Shown: one piece after another, positions 39,812-49,612 of the stretch | Layout: each line of letters opens with the position of its first letter | Position numbering within the stretch: the first letter of the stretch is position 1 | DNA from: Rachicladosporium sp. CCFEE 5018 | Lineage: Eukaryota; Ascomycota; Dothideomycetes; Cladosporiales; Cladosporiaceae | Reading direction: 5' to 3' | Assembly: GCA_002077045.2 (NCBI GenBank) | Contig: KZ111142.1 | Span: 406,531 to 470,530 of the forward strand | Length of the DNA: 64,000 bases | Notes under the pieces: generated by a model | Seen by the model: only the letters and a program-made list of their open reading frames with translations | Databases searched by the model: none | What the model was told of the DNA's origin: nothing | Translations under genes and position numbers: made by a program

Positions 39812-42800
39812 ATGGCGCCGTACAACGTGAATAATCAGTATGGCGCCTACTACGATCCAGTAGGTAGCCAAGCAAACCAGACACCAGCCGGCTACACTTA
39901 CCAAAGTGCATCCACTACAGGATCCCAATACCCGAGCGCGACGACAGCCAGCAGTCGCGCGAACACCGGCTGTCAGTCTAATGGATCAAATAACTACAGC
40001 GCGGGTCAATATGTGACTGCACCGCAACAGCAGCATGCCAGCGTAGACAGCGGTAGCAATCGTGGGTCGGCAGGCAGCTTAAGTACTGGTCAGAACTATG
40101 GCCAGTCCACTGGGGGCAGGTCTAGCAGTACGCAGCAAAGTGGTAATACAGGCTGGTCGAATGCAGACTACGGTACTTCGACCTATCAGCATGCTGGCCC
40201 GAGAGTTCAAATGCCCAACCGAACACAGTCTAGCACTTCTCCACTCTACGCGACAAACACTGCGTCCACAGCTACGTTCGGTCGTCTGAGCTACCCTCCG
40301 ACTGCGCAATCGCAGAGCTCCACACCTGGCTATCCCCATGCGAACACAGGCTCAAGCTACCAGATCAGCTCCACGCAGAACACTGCGAGCACCTTGAATA
40401 ATTCCTCGTATCAGTCAGCCTGTAACACCGCTCCGCAGAGTCAAGCCCCGACGCAGCCTCAGCGATACGCCAGTCCATTGCAAGCAGTGCAAGCTCAGCA
40501 GCACCAGTCCGGTCATAGCAAGCAGGCTTCACTAGGATCTGGTCACCAGCCATCACCCCTGATGAATTCACATCAGCCGGTCCATCAGGTGAGTCACAGG
40601 CAGCAGAGCGAGTCGGTGGAACCTGCATCGACTACAGTGGACCCATCTCAAGTGTATGACTTTCGAGCTGAGCGGGAGAAGAAAGCGAAGATCGAAGCTG
40701 AGAAGCAACGAAAGCTTGACGAGGAGAAGGCTGCGCGAAAGGCAGAGGAAAATCGCCTCGCTGCCGAGAGGCGAAAGGCTGAGGAAACCAAGCGGAAAGC
40801 TGAGCATGAGGCAGCGAAAGAGGCGGCAGAGGCGAAGCGAAATGGCGACGCTGATACCGCAGCAAAGAAGGCATCTCAGGATCGCAAGAACGAGGAGCGT
40901 CGGAAAGCACGAGAGGAGACTCCGCAAAGCGCAACTGCTGCTACAGCACTGACTCAGATGGCATCGAGCAAAGCGCCTGTGCTGGAAAAGCCTCAGATGC
41001 CCGATATGCCAGGGGCGACGCCTGAGGAGATTGAGATGCGAATGATGTTCCAGAAGCTGCGCGAGTTCAATGCGAAAAACCCGACCATGCTCGCTAAGCT
41101 TTGGGAGGAAGAGCGGCGCAGTCATGGCGCATCTCAGTCGCCACAGCAAGCAAAGTCGACTGTGGCACCGCCATATAGACCAGCAACAGCCAAGGCGCCG
41201 ACAACTGCCGCACCTGCCTCATCCGCGGCAGCACTCTCAACACCAAGCTCGGCACCTACTGCTGAAAGTGCCTCAGCAATGATCACAGCGTTCAAGCCAT
41301 TCAGCCGGCCGAAACCACCACCGCCAGCGCATCTAATGGGTGCGTCAGCCACGACCAAAAAGCCTGCAACCTCTACTCTCTGGCCACCAGGCAAGCAACA
41401 TGTTCTCGCTGAGCTAGCTGCGAAATGGCTCACTGGTAAAAACCCTGACAAGCCAATGACGAAGGCAGATCTGCTGGCGCGACTAGACCAGAATCCGAAC
41501 TACGTCGAGCTGTGCGAGTCGCTCGAAAATGTCGGTCTCAAATTCGAGCGGGCTGGGTTCGCGAAGCAGTTACTGCACGCTGTGCCTGGTGGTAGCAGCA
41601 CGAAGTCGCCTGTGAGTACGAACGGAGGCGGCGGTGAAATGAACGGCGGTGCAAGGACAACACCCTTGAGTAACACAGGGAAGAAGCGAGGTCGGCCAAC
41701 ACGAGAAGAGATGCAGTGGAGGCGAGACGTCGGCCTTGTTCCACGAGTAGCCAGCTCATCCTCGGATCCGATCACGAAGCCGAACGGCGACACGACAGTC
41801 TCCTACGAAGTCCCATCGTTCTCACCGTCAGACGCCGCTAGAGAAGTAAACAACATGCATCGACAACCACTTTCCGCACCCCAGGATCCATTACCAGCCC
41901 CGGCGCGGACCGCACCTTCCTCATCAGTGTCGACTCCTGCTCCTGCCATGCAGAGCGCGTTCATCAACACTCTCGTTCCTCCGGCTGTTAGCAACACTCC
42001 TATTTATTCATTTGACGACGAGCCAGCGCCAGCACCTACAGCACCAGAGCCGAAGATGGAAGTCAAGCCCACGCCACCACCGCGTCCGCCAGCCGATAAG
42101 GAGGAGGCTGCGCGGAAGCGTGACTTCAGCACGATGGTCGATCTGACGCAAGCAGATTCAGACGACGATGAGCTGCCACCTCCTAAAATGCAGCAGACTG
42201 CACAAGGCGTTGGCATCGCATCACAGGCGTCGAAAGCAAGCGATGTTCCGCTACAAGCGATGACCGCGCAAACGCTGCAATGTCCCGGCGCTCCACCTGT
42301 GCAGATCTTCCGTATAGGTCCTCCTACCCCGAATGGAAGCTTCAAAGCACCACCCGCACCAATGGCAGCACAGTCCATAGCCCAGCCTGCGCCTCCACCA
42401 CCTGCTCCACCTATGCGCACGGGTCCGACTCAAGAGTTCTTACAACACGAGCGCATTAGAGGGAAGATGATCGTTGAGCCTATCATGCGCGATCGCGTTG
42501 CGCGGAAGTCCCACTACGACAGCAGGACCATCGCACGGGATGTACTGCTGGCTACTGGTCGTCATCCCGACATGCGCCCTCTGAACGCTCACATGAACCA
42601 CGTGCAGCGCCTGCTAGGCGAGCGGGGGGGCATGATTGACTCAGGTGGCAATAGAAGCGACCTCGCGACGATCAAATGGGATGTCATCGATCCCGAGCCT
42701 GCAAAGGAGTCACACTCAAACGCAGTCGGGTACTTTATCCGCAACGAAGATGCAGCCGATGCCGACGACGAGGGCGACACCCTCAAGACCGTGCACCGCA

Positions 42801-43920
42801 TCAACAAGACTACTGAAGAGCCTCCTCTAGCCTCAGTAAAAGAGCCAGGCTACATCCACAAACCCAAAAAGAAAGGCCGCCCTTCCAAGACCTCTAAGCT
42901 AAGCTCGGTCCGCGCGGACACATCCGGCGGCTCCACCCCGCAGCCCACTTCCACGACGCGACAGCCAAACACGTCGTCTGGAACGCGAAACACCTCAACA
43001 CCAAACCGCGGAGCCGTAAGCTCGCCTGCGATGTCCGGCTCTGGCGCTGCTGTAGGCTACGCAGCTTTCCGACAGCTCGACGAGAATGGCAATGTGATAA
43101 AGACGAAAGGCCGACCAAAAGGCTGGCGCAAAAGCGTTCATTCGCGTGAAGCTCAGGGTCTGCCGCCCGCAGCCGCAGGATCGAAGCCTTTATCAGGTGC
43201 TGGACGGACTGCCTATCGTCCGCCTCCTCAGCCACTTCAGGAACCCGAATTTCAGGTCTACAATTGCGAGTGGCAAGGGTGTAAAGCTGAGCTTCACTCC
43301 CTCGACACACTCCGGAAACACATTGTCAAACTCCACGGCCGACCGGGCGAGGACGACGAGTACGCTTGTTTGTGGACGAAGTGTAACGTCAGCAAGGGGT
43401 TCGGTCAGCCGGCGACGTTTGGGCAGATTGAGAGGTGGGTGAAGCATGTGGAGAAGGAGCATCTGGAACCTATTGCGTGGAGGCTGGGGGATGGACCAAA
43501 GTCCGGCTTGCCAGGTATGCTTCCCCCTTCTTGATCGCAATCACTCGTTGTGTCCTATAGGCTGATCGTCAACAAGACTGACAGGCAGGCATAGAAACGC
43601 ATGATTCCGACGCCTATCTGTCTGATTCTCACGGCCGCTCCATCACGCCCATCATCCAGCCCTTCAGTGCCGTCAATCTCACTCCTGCAACTTCCATCGA
43701 TACCAGCGGGCTCAACGAAAAAGCTCGCGACGCTGTGAGACGACTTGAGGCGCGGAAGCGGATTGTGGGGCCTACGATGGGGCAGCTTGGATGTAAATTC
43801 GTCAATCAGAAACGGAGGCTGGGGTTTCTGGATGATGAGGATTTCGAGGATGAGGTTGCGGTGGAGGGGGAGACGGAGAGTGAGAGTGAGGGGGAGGGGA
43901 TGAAGGGGGTGGAGACGTGA
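39812..43920 (+). CDS. Large AT-hook and C2H2 zinc-finger nuclear protein, 1344 residues
   Basis: Two exons, 39812-43514 and 43589-43920 (74-base intron). The first 275 residues are Gln/Ser/Thr/Tyr/Asn-rich low complexity. Residues ~283-375 form a Lys/Glu/Ala-rich coiled coil (EAEKQRKLDEEKAARKAEEN). Three AT-hook-like motifs follow: KKRGRPTREE near 623, KKKGRPSKTS near 1019, and KTKGRPKGWRKS near 1098. A long Pro/Ala-rich linker lies between. Near 1150 comes a C2H2 finger, YNCEWQGCKAELHSLDTLRK with HIVKLH, then a Cys pair (CLWTKC) with H-x3-H. The C-terminus is acidic (DDEDFEDEV, ETESESEGEG). This fits a chromatin or transcription factor; I do not recognise a named orthologue. Confidence 0.88.
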
Positions 43921-44350
43921 GTAGCTGTTGAGGGTGTGCAAGTCAGGCCACACTACTATAGGATATGAGCAGCCTCTAGCTGAGGCAGCCAGCATTGCGC
44001 GACGGCCTGCTGGATAGCAAGAGCAGTCCAAGCAGCATCGAGAGATGACGAAAGCAGTCTGCCTCGGCACCATGCGTATTGGTTGCTACCTTGCCCGTTC
44101 CCTGCGCCCACATCGACGAGCATGTCTACCCTTTCTGGTAGCGCACTGAGTTCCAACGTCTTCTGCGCCTAGCAGCCTTGCCCAGCATCGCATGCAGCCG
44201 CGCTCCTCATGCTCCCCACACCCACGCTCCCAACCCTCCACCACTCCTCTCACTCCGCATGCCGCGCCGTCTCTCCTGTCCCCTCGCACCTCCAGCCACT
44301 CCCTGCCCAATACACTTTTGTCGTGCCCTTGTTCACCGCCCAATAGCCCA
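43921..44350. other. Intergenic, convergent 3' ends
   Basis: Between the AT-hook gene and OST4, which converge. No supported gene; minus-strand frames here are Arg/Gly-rich noise. Confidence 0.55.
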
Positions 44351-44521
44351 TCATTTGACCTTCGCAGGCACTGCGTCCTTCTTCCTCTCCCCACTAACCA
44401 CGCCCTTCACCTCCGCCGTGTCTTTGCTGTTGATCTCGAGGAAGTGATACAGCACTATGAGCAGCATTGCCGCGCTGCCGAGGAAGACGGCTAGGCTGTA
44501 GAGGGAGTTGTCGGATATCAT
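44351..44521 (-). CDS. OST4: Oligosaccharyltransferase subunit 4 (mini-protein, 56 residues)
   Basis: A 57-codon gene on the minus strand reading MISDNSLYSLAVFLGSAAML, then LIVLYHFLEINSKD and a Lys/Val-rich tail (KGVVSGERKKDAVPAKVK). It matches fungal Ost4, whose start MISD-x-x-L and single membrane helix are nearly invariant; yeast Ost4 has 36 residues. Ost4 sits in the ER membrane and joins Stt3 to Ost3/Ost6 in the N-glycosylation complex. The longer cytosolic tail is as I would expect in filamentous fungi. It was found by reading the strand directly, since the gene is too short for usual ORF cut-offs. No intron needed. Confidence 0.9.
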   Translation of the reverse strand: MISDNSLYSLAVFLGSAAMLLIVLYHFLEINSKDTAEVKGVVSGERKKDAVPAKVK

Positions 44522-45413
44522 CGTTGCGGTCTCGTTGGATGGTTGTCGAGGTGTGGGGATCTTCTGTAGCTAGGGCTTGGGGCGCAGAGGAGGCCAGAGA
44601 GATGAGCAGTGTGGAGTCTGTGGTTGTGTGTCGCTCGGTGGATGGTGTGGGCTATGGATTGCCGGCGGGTCTGTGGTGATGGGAGGAGTGAGGGATGGGG
44701 GTCGTGATCAATTGTGATGGAGGAGCGGCGGGGCGTTTTAGACGGAGTCGTGGGCGCTGTGTTCTGAGCGCAGCAGCTGTATGAGAAACGGAGAGTGTTA
44801 CGGGCGAGAGGTTGTGATATATGTGAAAGTGATGCACATTCGGTTTGACGAGCAGCCTGCCATTGAGAGGTGTCACTTCAGCGCATGACTCGCGCCCGAA
44901 TTTAGGTCAGCGGCAAATATGCGTCACGTGATTGCACCCGCTCGTCGCACGGCTGTGCTTTATCATGGAAATAAATTCACAACATAGTATCTCTGATGAT
45001 TAAGAGATCCATGCGCATCACAGATTAGAGTTAGGAGTATACCCCACGTTATATCAACCTTATATATACATAATTCTCCGAGTTCTGCACAGCCGCTTAG
45101 GAGACAGGTTACGCCCTGTCGCAGTGGTCAGGTGGCAATGACCGGTAGTCGCAAGCTTGGCTTTCCTGATTGAGCGACATTCGTTGATCTTTCCTAGGAG
45201 TGCGCAGGTTCCAGGGGACCGCTCGCGAAGATATTTCCTCGTGCACTCTTTTGCCTTTTTCGCACATCTTTCGGGTTCTTCCGGCTTCGCGTTGTGTTAA
45301 TTTCGTGGATAAGTTTGGTGTGTTTTTTGTGGTATTGGGAACAGAGTGCCATCTCTCTACAACCACGCCGATCGAATTCCTCTCACTATCGGGATACGTC
45401 AAGTACTGTCAGT
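44522..45413. other. Divergent intergenic region
   Basis: Upstream of both OST4 and the 45.4-kb gene. It includes an AT-rich part (44.96-45.08 kb, with TATATATACATAA). No gene supported. Confidence 0.5.
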
Positions 45414-46298
45414 ATGCAGCCTGCTGCACATGATCAGTATGGGACCGCTGCTATACAAGCTTGTGCACCTAGCGATACTCTTGCTACACACGTCCACAGC
45501 TTACCTCCGGAACTTTTCGAGATCATCCGGCGCTTGACACTGTGCCCTGTCGCTAGTGTAGAGACCAGTACAGCCTCAGGCGAGGCTGCCGAGCTGATGC
45601 CAGACGAAGGCAATTACATTAAGATCGACCGCATGGGGTCGCCGCCCTCGCTCTTACAAGTCGACGCCACCACTAGAGAAGTCTGTGCCAGGGTCTACTA
45701 TTCGACTCACGTCTTCGACTTCATCCCGCCGCCAGGTTCCCGCGAAAGTAGCCTCGCGCGTTGCATGCGATGGTTGAAGACAATCGATACCCGAAATCTC
45801 GACTACATCCGGCAGATCCGCCTGCACGCCTCCCACAGACTCCGCGTGCCCATTGTCGAGTGCTCAGACATTTGGCGCGCCTTCCAGGCTGGCGTTCCTA
45901 AGTCCCAGGTCTGCACAGGGTACCATGCAGAGCACATGCTAAGCTACGGGGTCTACGCCCGCCACGAGCAATGGGAACGCATCTACCGCCGGCTCTGCCT
46001 TGGTCCGTCGGCATTACCGGTGGCCATACATCAGTGTGATCAGCAACCCAAGTGTCCGGCACACAGAGAATCTGATTGTGGTATCGTATTGTTCACTGAG
46101 CTGCGTTACCAAACTGGAGACGATGATCCTGTACGGAGTGTCTGGATGCCGGTCGAGTACCCGACGTTTCAGGGACTACTCGACGTTTTAATACGTGAGT
46201 TCCAGAGAGTGATGGAGCTGGAAATGCTCGTTACGCCCGATGAGTATCACATTGCGGATGGTGACATGGAAAATAGTCAGCGATCAGATAGATCCTGA
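45414..46298 (+). CDS. LPPELF-type family protein, 294 residues
   Basis: Start ATG 45414. A longer in-frame extension upstream exists but lacks an ATG and a matching segment in the 37.3-kb paralogue. Core blocks: HSLPPELFEIIRRLTLCPVA, then GSPPSLLQVDATTREVCARV, YYSTHVFDFIPPP, CMRWLKTIDTRNLDYIRQIR and a C-terminal part ending in a long helix (LIREFQRVMELEMLV). Alignment with the 37.3-kb gene is clear over the first 170 residues; this copy has an extra loop after the first block and an extra Cys pair (CDQQPKCPAHRESDC). F-box-like by motif only. Function unknown. Confidence 0.72.
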   Translation: MQPAAHDQYGTAAIQACAPSDTLATHVHSLPPELFEIIRRLTLCPVASVETSTASGEAAELMPDEGNYIKIDRMGSPPSLLQVDATTREVCARVYYSTHVFDFIPPPGSRESSLARCMRWLKTIDTRNLDYIRQIRLHASHRLRVPIVECSDIWRAFQAGVPKSQVCTGYHAEHMLSYGVYARHEQWERIYRRLCLGPSALPVAIHQCDQQPKCPAHRESDCGIVLFTELRYQTGDDDPVRSVWMPVEYPTFQGLLDVLIREFQRVMELEMLVTPDEYHIADGDMENSQRSDRS

Positions 46299-46657
46299 GC
46301 TCTCCATTGCTGTATAAGGAAAAGCGACTGGATCGCCGCAAGGTTCTTCGGTGTCCCAATGGCGATTCTGGAGGGGCGTTTGAGAGGTGTGAGTAGGGCT
46401 GGATACGGCGACAAGACCACCGTGAATTTAGTTGGCGGCTTGCGGTATTATGATGGTAATGTGGTGTGTTCACCTTGACGCTGGCATTGCAAGCTGCTTC
46501 GTTGTTGTGATGTGCGAGTGACCAATTCTTATGTGGGAGGTCAGGGCGATTGATCAGTGATATAGTGGTGCTCTCACCGATACAACACTATCCTGATCTG
46601 TTCCTCCGGCGTAACGTATACAAGCACTATGACCCTGTCGATGTCCATTGAGATGAG
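46299..46657. other. Intergenic, convergent 3' ends
   Basis: About 360 bases between two convergent genes. Nothing further seen. Confidence 0.55.
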
Positions 46658-47341
46658 TTAATTGCCCTCCCTTTCGCGTCGATCAGCTTCCTCCTTCGTT
46701 TCTGGCAGCTCGAACTTATCATACCCGTCCTCCAAAATACCAACCACGTTGTGATCTCGAAGCTCATGCACCATTCTCTGCGCCTTTCTCTCCTTTCTCG
46801 AAGGCGAAATATCTCTCCGTGATGACTCTAGGGCGACCATTACAGCAGTAGGAGCGCGGTACGTCGTTTCAGGAGAAGGCTCTGGTAGGGCGACGCGGAT
46901 GTGCGGGAATTGTGGGTTGTATCGCGGAAAATAAGCGGCCAGCGTCAGATTGGTGCCTCGTGGTGGTGGGTAATCCAGTGCTGTTCGACCTGGTGAAGGG
47001 GGAGCGGGAACGGGCGTGCTCTCGTCGTCTGTCACGAACAAGAATTCTTCGATGATCTCAGATGCTGTCTCCGGCTTCTTCGGATTGGCGATCTCTAGTG
47101 ATGCAGATCGCTTGCGCTTCCGCTGACGTGCTGGCTTCTGCAGGCGAGGACGCTTGCTCGTGCTTGGAATGGCTGGCATATCGTCTTCTTCGTCGTCTTC
47201 GCCGTCTTCATCATCTTCAGACGCTCCATCGTCCACATATTCTTCATCGTCTTCAGCGTCTTTGTCTTCAGGTTCGAGCTCAGGGCGGGTCGACGTCGAT
47301 ACGCTGGGAGATGGACTGTTGCGAGAGCGTTGAGGTGGCAT
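46658..47341 (-). CDS. Acidic, probably nuclear protein, 227 residues
   Basis: Start chosen at ATG 47341 (MPPQRSRNSPSPSVSTST) because the open frame further upstream has poor composition and overlaps the spacer. A very acidic block (EDKDAEDDEEYVDDGASEDD) is followed by a basic one (KPARQRKRKRSASLE), a likely nuclear signal. The second half is more ordered: ETASEIIEEFLFVTDDEST, GTNLTLAAYFPRYNPQFPHI, ERKAQRMVHELRDHNVVGIL and DGYDKFELPETKEEADRRER. The second half suggests a short folded or binding region. I do not recognise the family. It is co-oriented with, and 470 bases downstream of, the AtuA-like gene. Confidence 0.65.
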   Translation of the reverse strand: MPPQRSRNSPSPSVSTSTRPELEPEDKDAEDDEEYVDDGASEDDEDGEDDEEDDMPAIPSTSKRPRLQKPARQRKRKRSASLEIANPKKPETASEIIEEFLFVTDDESTPVPAPPSPGRTALDYPPPRGTNLTLAAYFPRYNPQFPHIRVALPEPSPETTYRAPTAVMVALESSRRDISPSRKERKAQRMVHELRDHNVVGILEDGYDKFELPETKEEADRREREGN

Positions 47342-47811
47342 TGCTGTTGAGAGTAGATGCGTACTGAAACTACTCCGATGTATACTGGGTCGCAACGGTA
47401 TTATGCTGCAACGCGCATGCCGTGATGGGTAGATTTGCTCGCGGTCGAAACCTGACAGCAATTCATGCTGGCACCTCGAGCCATGATCGCCGTGGTTCTG
47501 ATGTACACGGCAGTGACAGTCCTTGTGTTTACGAGACACAGGTCCGGAGGTAAGTGCGAATCGAAATACGGGTACGATGGTCAGATGTGCCTGCGCTTCT
47601 CCAGAACTCTGATCGCGCTCCTGTGCTACTATGAAGGCCCTCTTCATAGTGCGACTGTCACTCAATATGTGTGTGAGAGAGATGGCTGAATTTCGTCTGG
47701 ACTGAAGGCTGTCGAGGACACAGCACCGTAACGCTTCGCCACCACGGGCAAGCAAAACGGCGCATAGCCCACGACACCGACTCTGGAGAGGCGAGGTATT
47801 ACGCTGGGGCA
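47342..47811. other. Intergenic
   Basis: Spacer between two minus-strand genes. It should contain the promoter of the acidic-protein gene. Nothing else seen. Confidence 0.5.
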
Positions 47812-49512
47812 CTAAAGCCTCCCACGAGCCAAGAAACGATTCGGCAGATCAATATATCTCGACCTCAAGAACTCGGCTACGTTCTTCCCCAAGAAGTCAT
47901 ACGAGCTCGAGCAGCTCACGCCGCGGTCAAGATGGTCCACGAGTAAGAAGTGCACAGCCTTCAGCTCAGGCAGCTCGAAACGATCGACCTTATGCCCAGG
48001 CTTGTACTCGTCCGCAAGCAACTCCTTGATCTTTTCGACAGAGAGGAGCGAGCGAAGCCAGTCCCACTCGTCTTTGTAGCGCACCCAGAAACCGACATTG
48101 GCGTTCGAGCCTTTGTCGCCGCTGCGGGCGTGGACGATCCAGCCTAGTGGGCCACGGGTAGTGGATCCGAAGTCGAGCTTGGGAGAGATGGTGCTGGGCT
48201 GCGATGGCTGCTGCGATGGCCAGGTCTTGGTCACGGGCGGCGGGTCAATAGCCGTTTCGCTTCCGTCCCAGCGATGCACCTTGTGTTGCACGGATGCTTG
48301 TGGCAGCAGAGTAACATAATACTCGTACACTGGCTTGGGAAAGCCTTGGCGGAAATCGAGGTGTGGTGTAGCTCCTGGGTAGCCCTCCATCACAGGGTCC
48401 AAGACTGGGCGGAGGAACTTGTCAGGTGTGATGTCAGCCTCATTCGCTGCTTGCGCAAAGATTCTGAGATCAACAGTCGCGGCATTCTGATTGGTAGCAT
48501 CCTCCTTCGCGGTACCGTTCAGTATGAACTCTAGCCGGGTAAAGCGGTGCACGTGCGGCTTGAGCAGTAGACGGATCTGCGACTCCATCATGCGTGCTTT
48601 CGCTTCGATGTCAAGCCCACAAATGAACCAATGAGCCTCGGCCTGGTAGCCGCCCCGAGCTGTGATGCCCACCTTCGTAGTCGGCGGCGGCAGGTCCCCT
48701 CGAACGCCGTGCATGACAACACGATTAGTACCAAGCTGCTCGAACCAGATGCCGTCAAGCACAGCCGTAACATCCGAGTTGTAGTACCACGGTCCCTGGA
48801 TCTCGTAGAGTAGCTGAGAGGTGCAAGTCTGAGTGCTGACCTCGCCACCGCTGCCTTTCCCCTTCGTGATAACGACCTGGCCGTTGCTTGCGATCTCGGC
48901 GATGGGGTAGCCGATTGAATCCCAGCCACGACTCTCTAGACTCTTGAATCCAGTGAAGTTGCCACCACAGACGTAGTTCGAGCACTCAATCAGATGGCCA
49001 GCAACGAATGCGTTAGCAAGCTCGTGCAGCTGGTCCCGCTTCCAGCCATGCCACCAATATGCAGCACCAATGACCGGCGAAGCATCGCTTACTCGCCCGC
49101 ACACAACAATGTCGGCACCATCAGCGAGCGCCTGAGCAATGCCGAGACCACCGAGGTAGGCTTGAGCGTAAAGAGGTTCGAACTTCCAGTTCGCAAGCTG
49201 TTCGCCTGTGCAGATGTTCTCGAATGTGCTGCTACCATTCTTGATAGCCTCCTGAATCGCAGGGAACACCTCATCGCCACTGATGTAAGCCACCTTAAGA
49301 CTTAGACCTTGTTTCGCCACCATCTCCGTGACAACTTGATGTAACAGCTTCGTGTCACTTGCACCAGCATTGACAGCGACTTTAATGCCATGTTTCGCAA
49401 TGTCCCGGAGTGCAGGCTGGAGTGCCTCCAGGAATGTAGGCTCATATGAAGCGCCTTCATTGCCTGATCTGGCAGCACCACGGGAAGTCATGTTGGCCTC
49501 GCTCAGCCAGTC
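47812..49512 (-). CDS. AtuA-like / DUF1446 family protein, N-terminus lost in gap
   Basis: The visible 566 residues are the bulk of a DUF1446/AtuA-type protein, a family named after the acyclic terpene utilisation operon of Pseudomonas; its biochemical activity is not established in fungi. The frame enters from the N run with DWLSEANMTSRGAARSGNEG. Family-typical stretches are IKVAVNAGASDTKLLHQVV, YAQAYLGGLGIAQALADGAD, IVVCGRVSDASPVIGAAYWW, GHLIECSNYVCGGNFTGFKS and HARSGDKGSNANVGFWVR. The C-terminal ~100 residues (SGDKGSNANVG onward) form the second domain often fused in eukaryotes. Only the first few dozen residues should be missing. No intron in the visible part. Confidence 0.88.
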   Translation of the reverse strand, partial: DWLSEANMTSRGAARSGNEGASYEPTFLEALQPALRDIAKHGIKVAVNAGASDTKLLHQVVTEMVAKQGLSLKVAYISGDEVFPAIQEAIKNGSSTFENICTGEQLANWKFEPLYAQAYLGGLGIAQALADGADIVVCGRVSDASPVIGAAYWWHGWKRDQLHELANAFVAGHLIECSNYVCGGNFTGFKSLESRGWDSIGYPIAEIASNGQVVITKGKGSGGEVSTQTCTSQLLYEIQGPWYYNSDVTAVLDGIWFEQLGTNRVVMHGVRGDLPPPTTKVGITARGGYQAEAHWFICGLDIEAKARMMESQIRLLLKPHVHRFTRLEFILNGTAKEDATNQNAATVDLRIFAQAANEADITPDKFLRPVLDPVMEGYPGATPHLDFRQGFPKPVYEYYVTLLPQASVQHKVHRWDGSETAIDPPPVTKTWPSQQPSQPSTISPKLDFGSTTRGPLGWIVHARSGDKGSNANVGFWVRYKDEWDWLRSLLSVEKIKELLADEYKPGHKVDRFELPELKAVHFLLVDHLDRGVSCSSSYDFLGKNVAEFLRSRYIDLPNRFLARGRL

Positions 49513-49612
49513 NNNNNNNNNNNNNNNNNNNNNNNNNNNNNNNNNNNNNNNNNNNNNNNNNNNNNNNNNNNNNNNNNNNNNNNNNNNNNNNNNNNNNNNN
49601 NNNNNNNNNNNN
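49513..49612. other. Assembly gap (100 N) hiding several kilobases
   Basis: A placeholder run of exactly 100 N. It removes the start of the AtuA-like gene on the left and roughly the first two-thirds of TOM1 on the right, so the true gap must be many kilobases. Confidence 0.97.

Noticed and set aside
46658..47812. Longer start of the acidic-protein gene at 47812
   Set aside because: The added 157 residues are Arg/Cys/His-rich with no motif and lie in the spacer; ATG 47341 begins the protein-like part.
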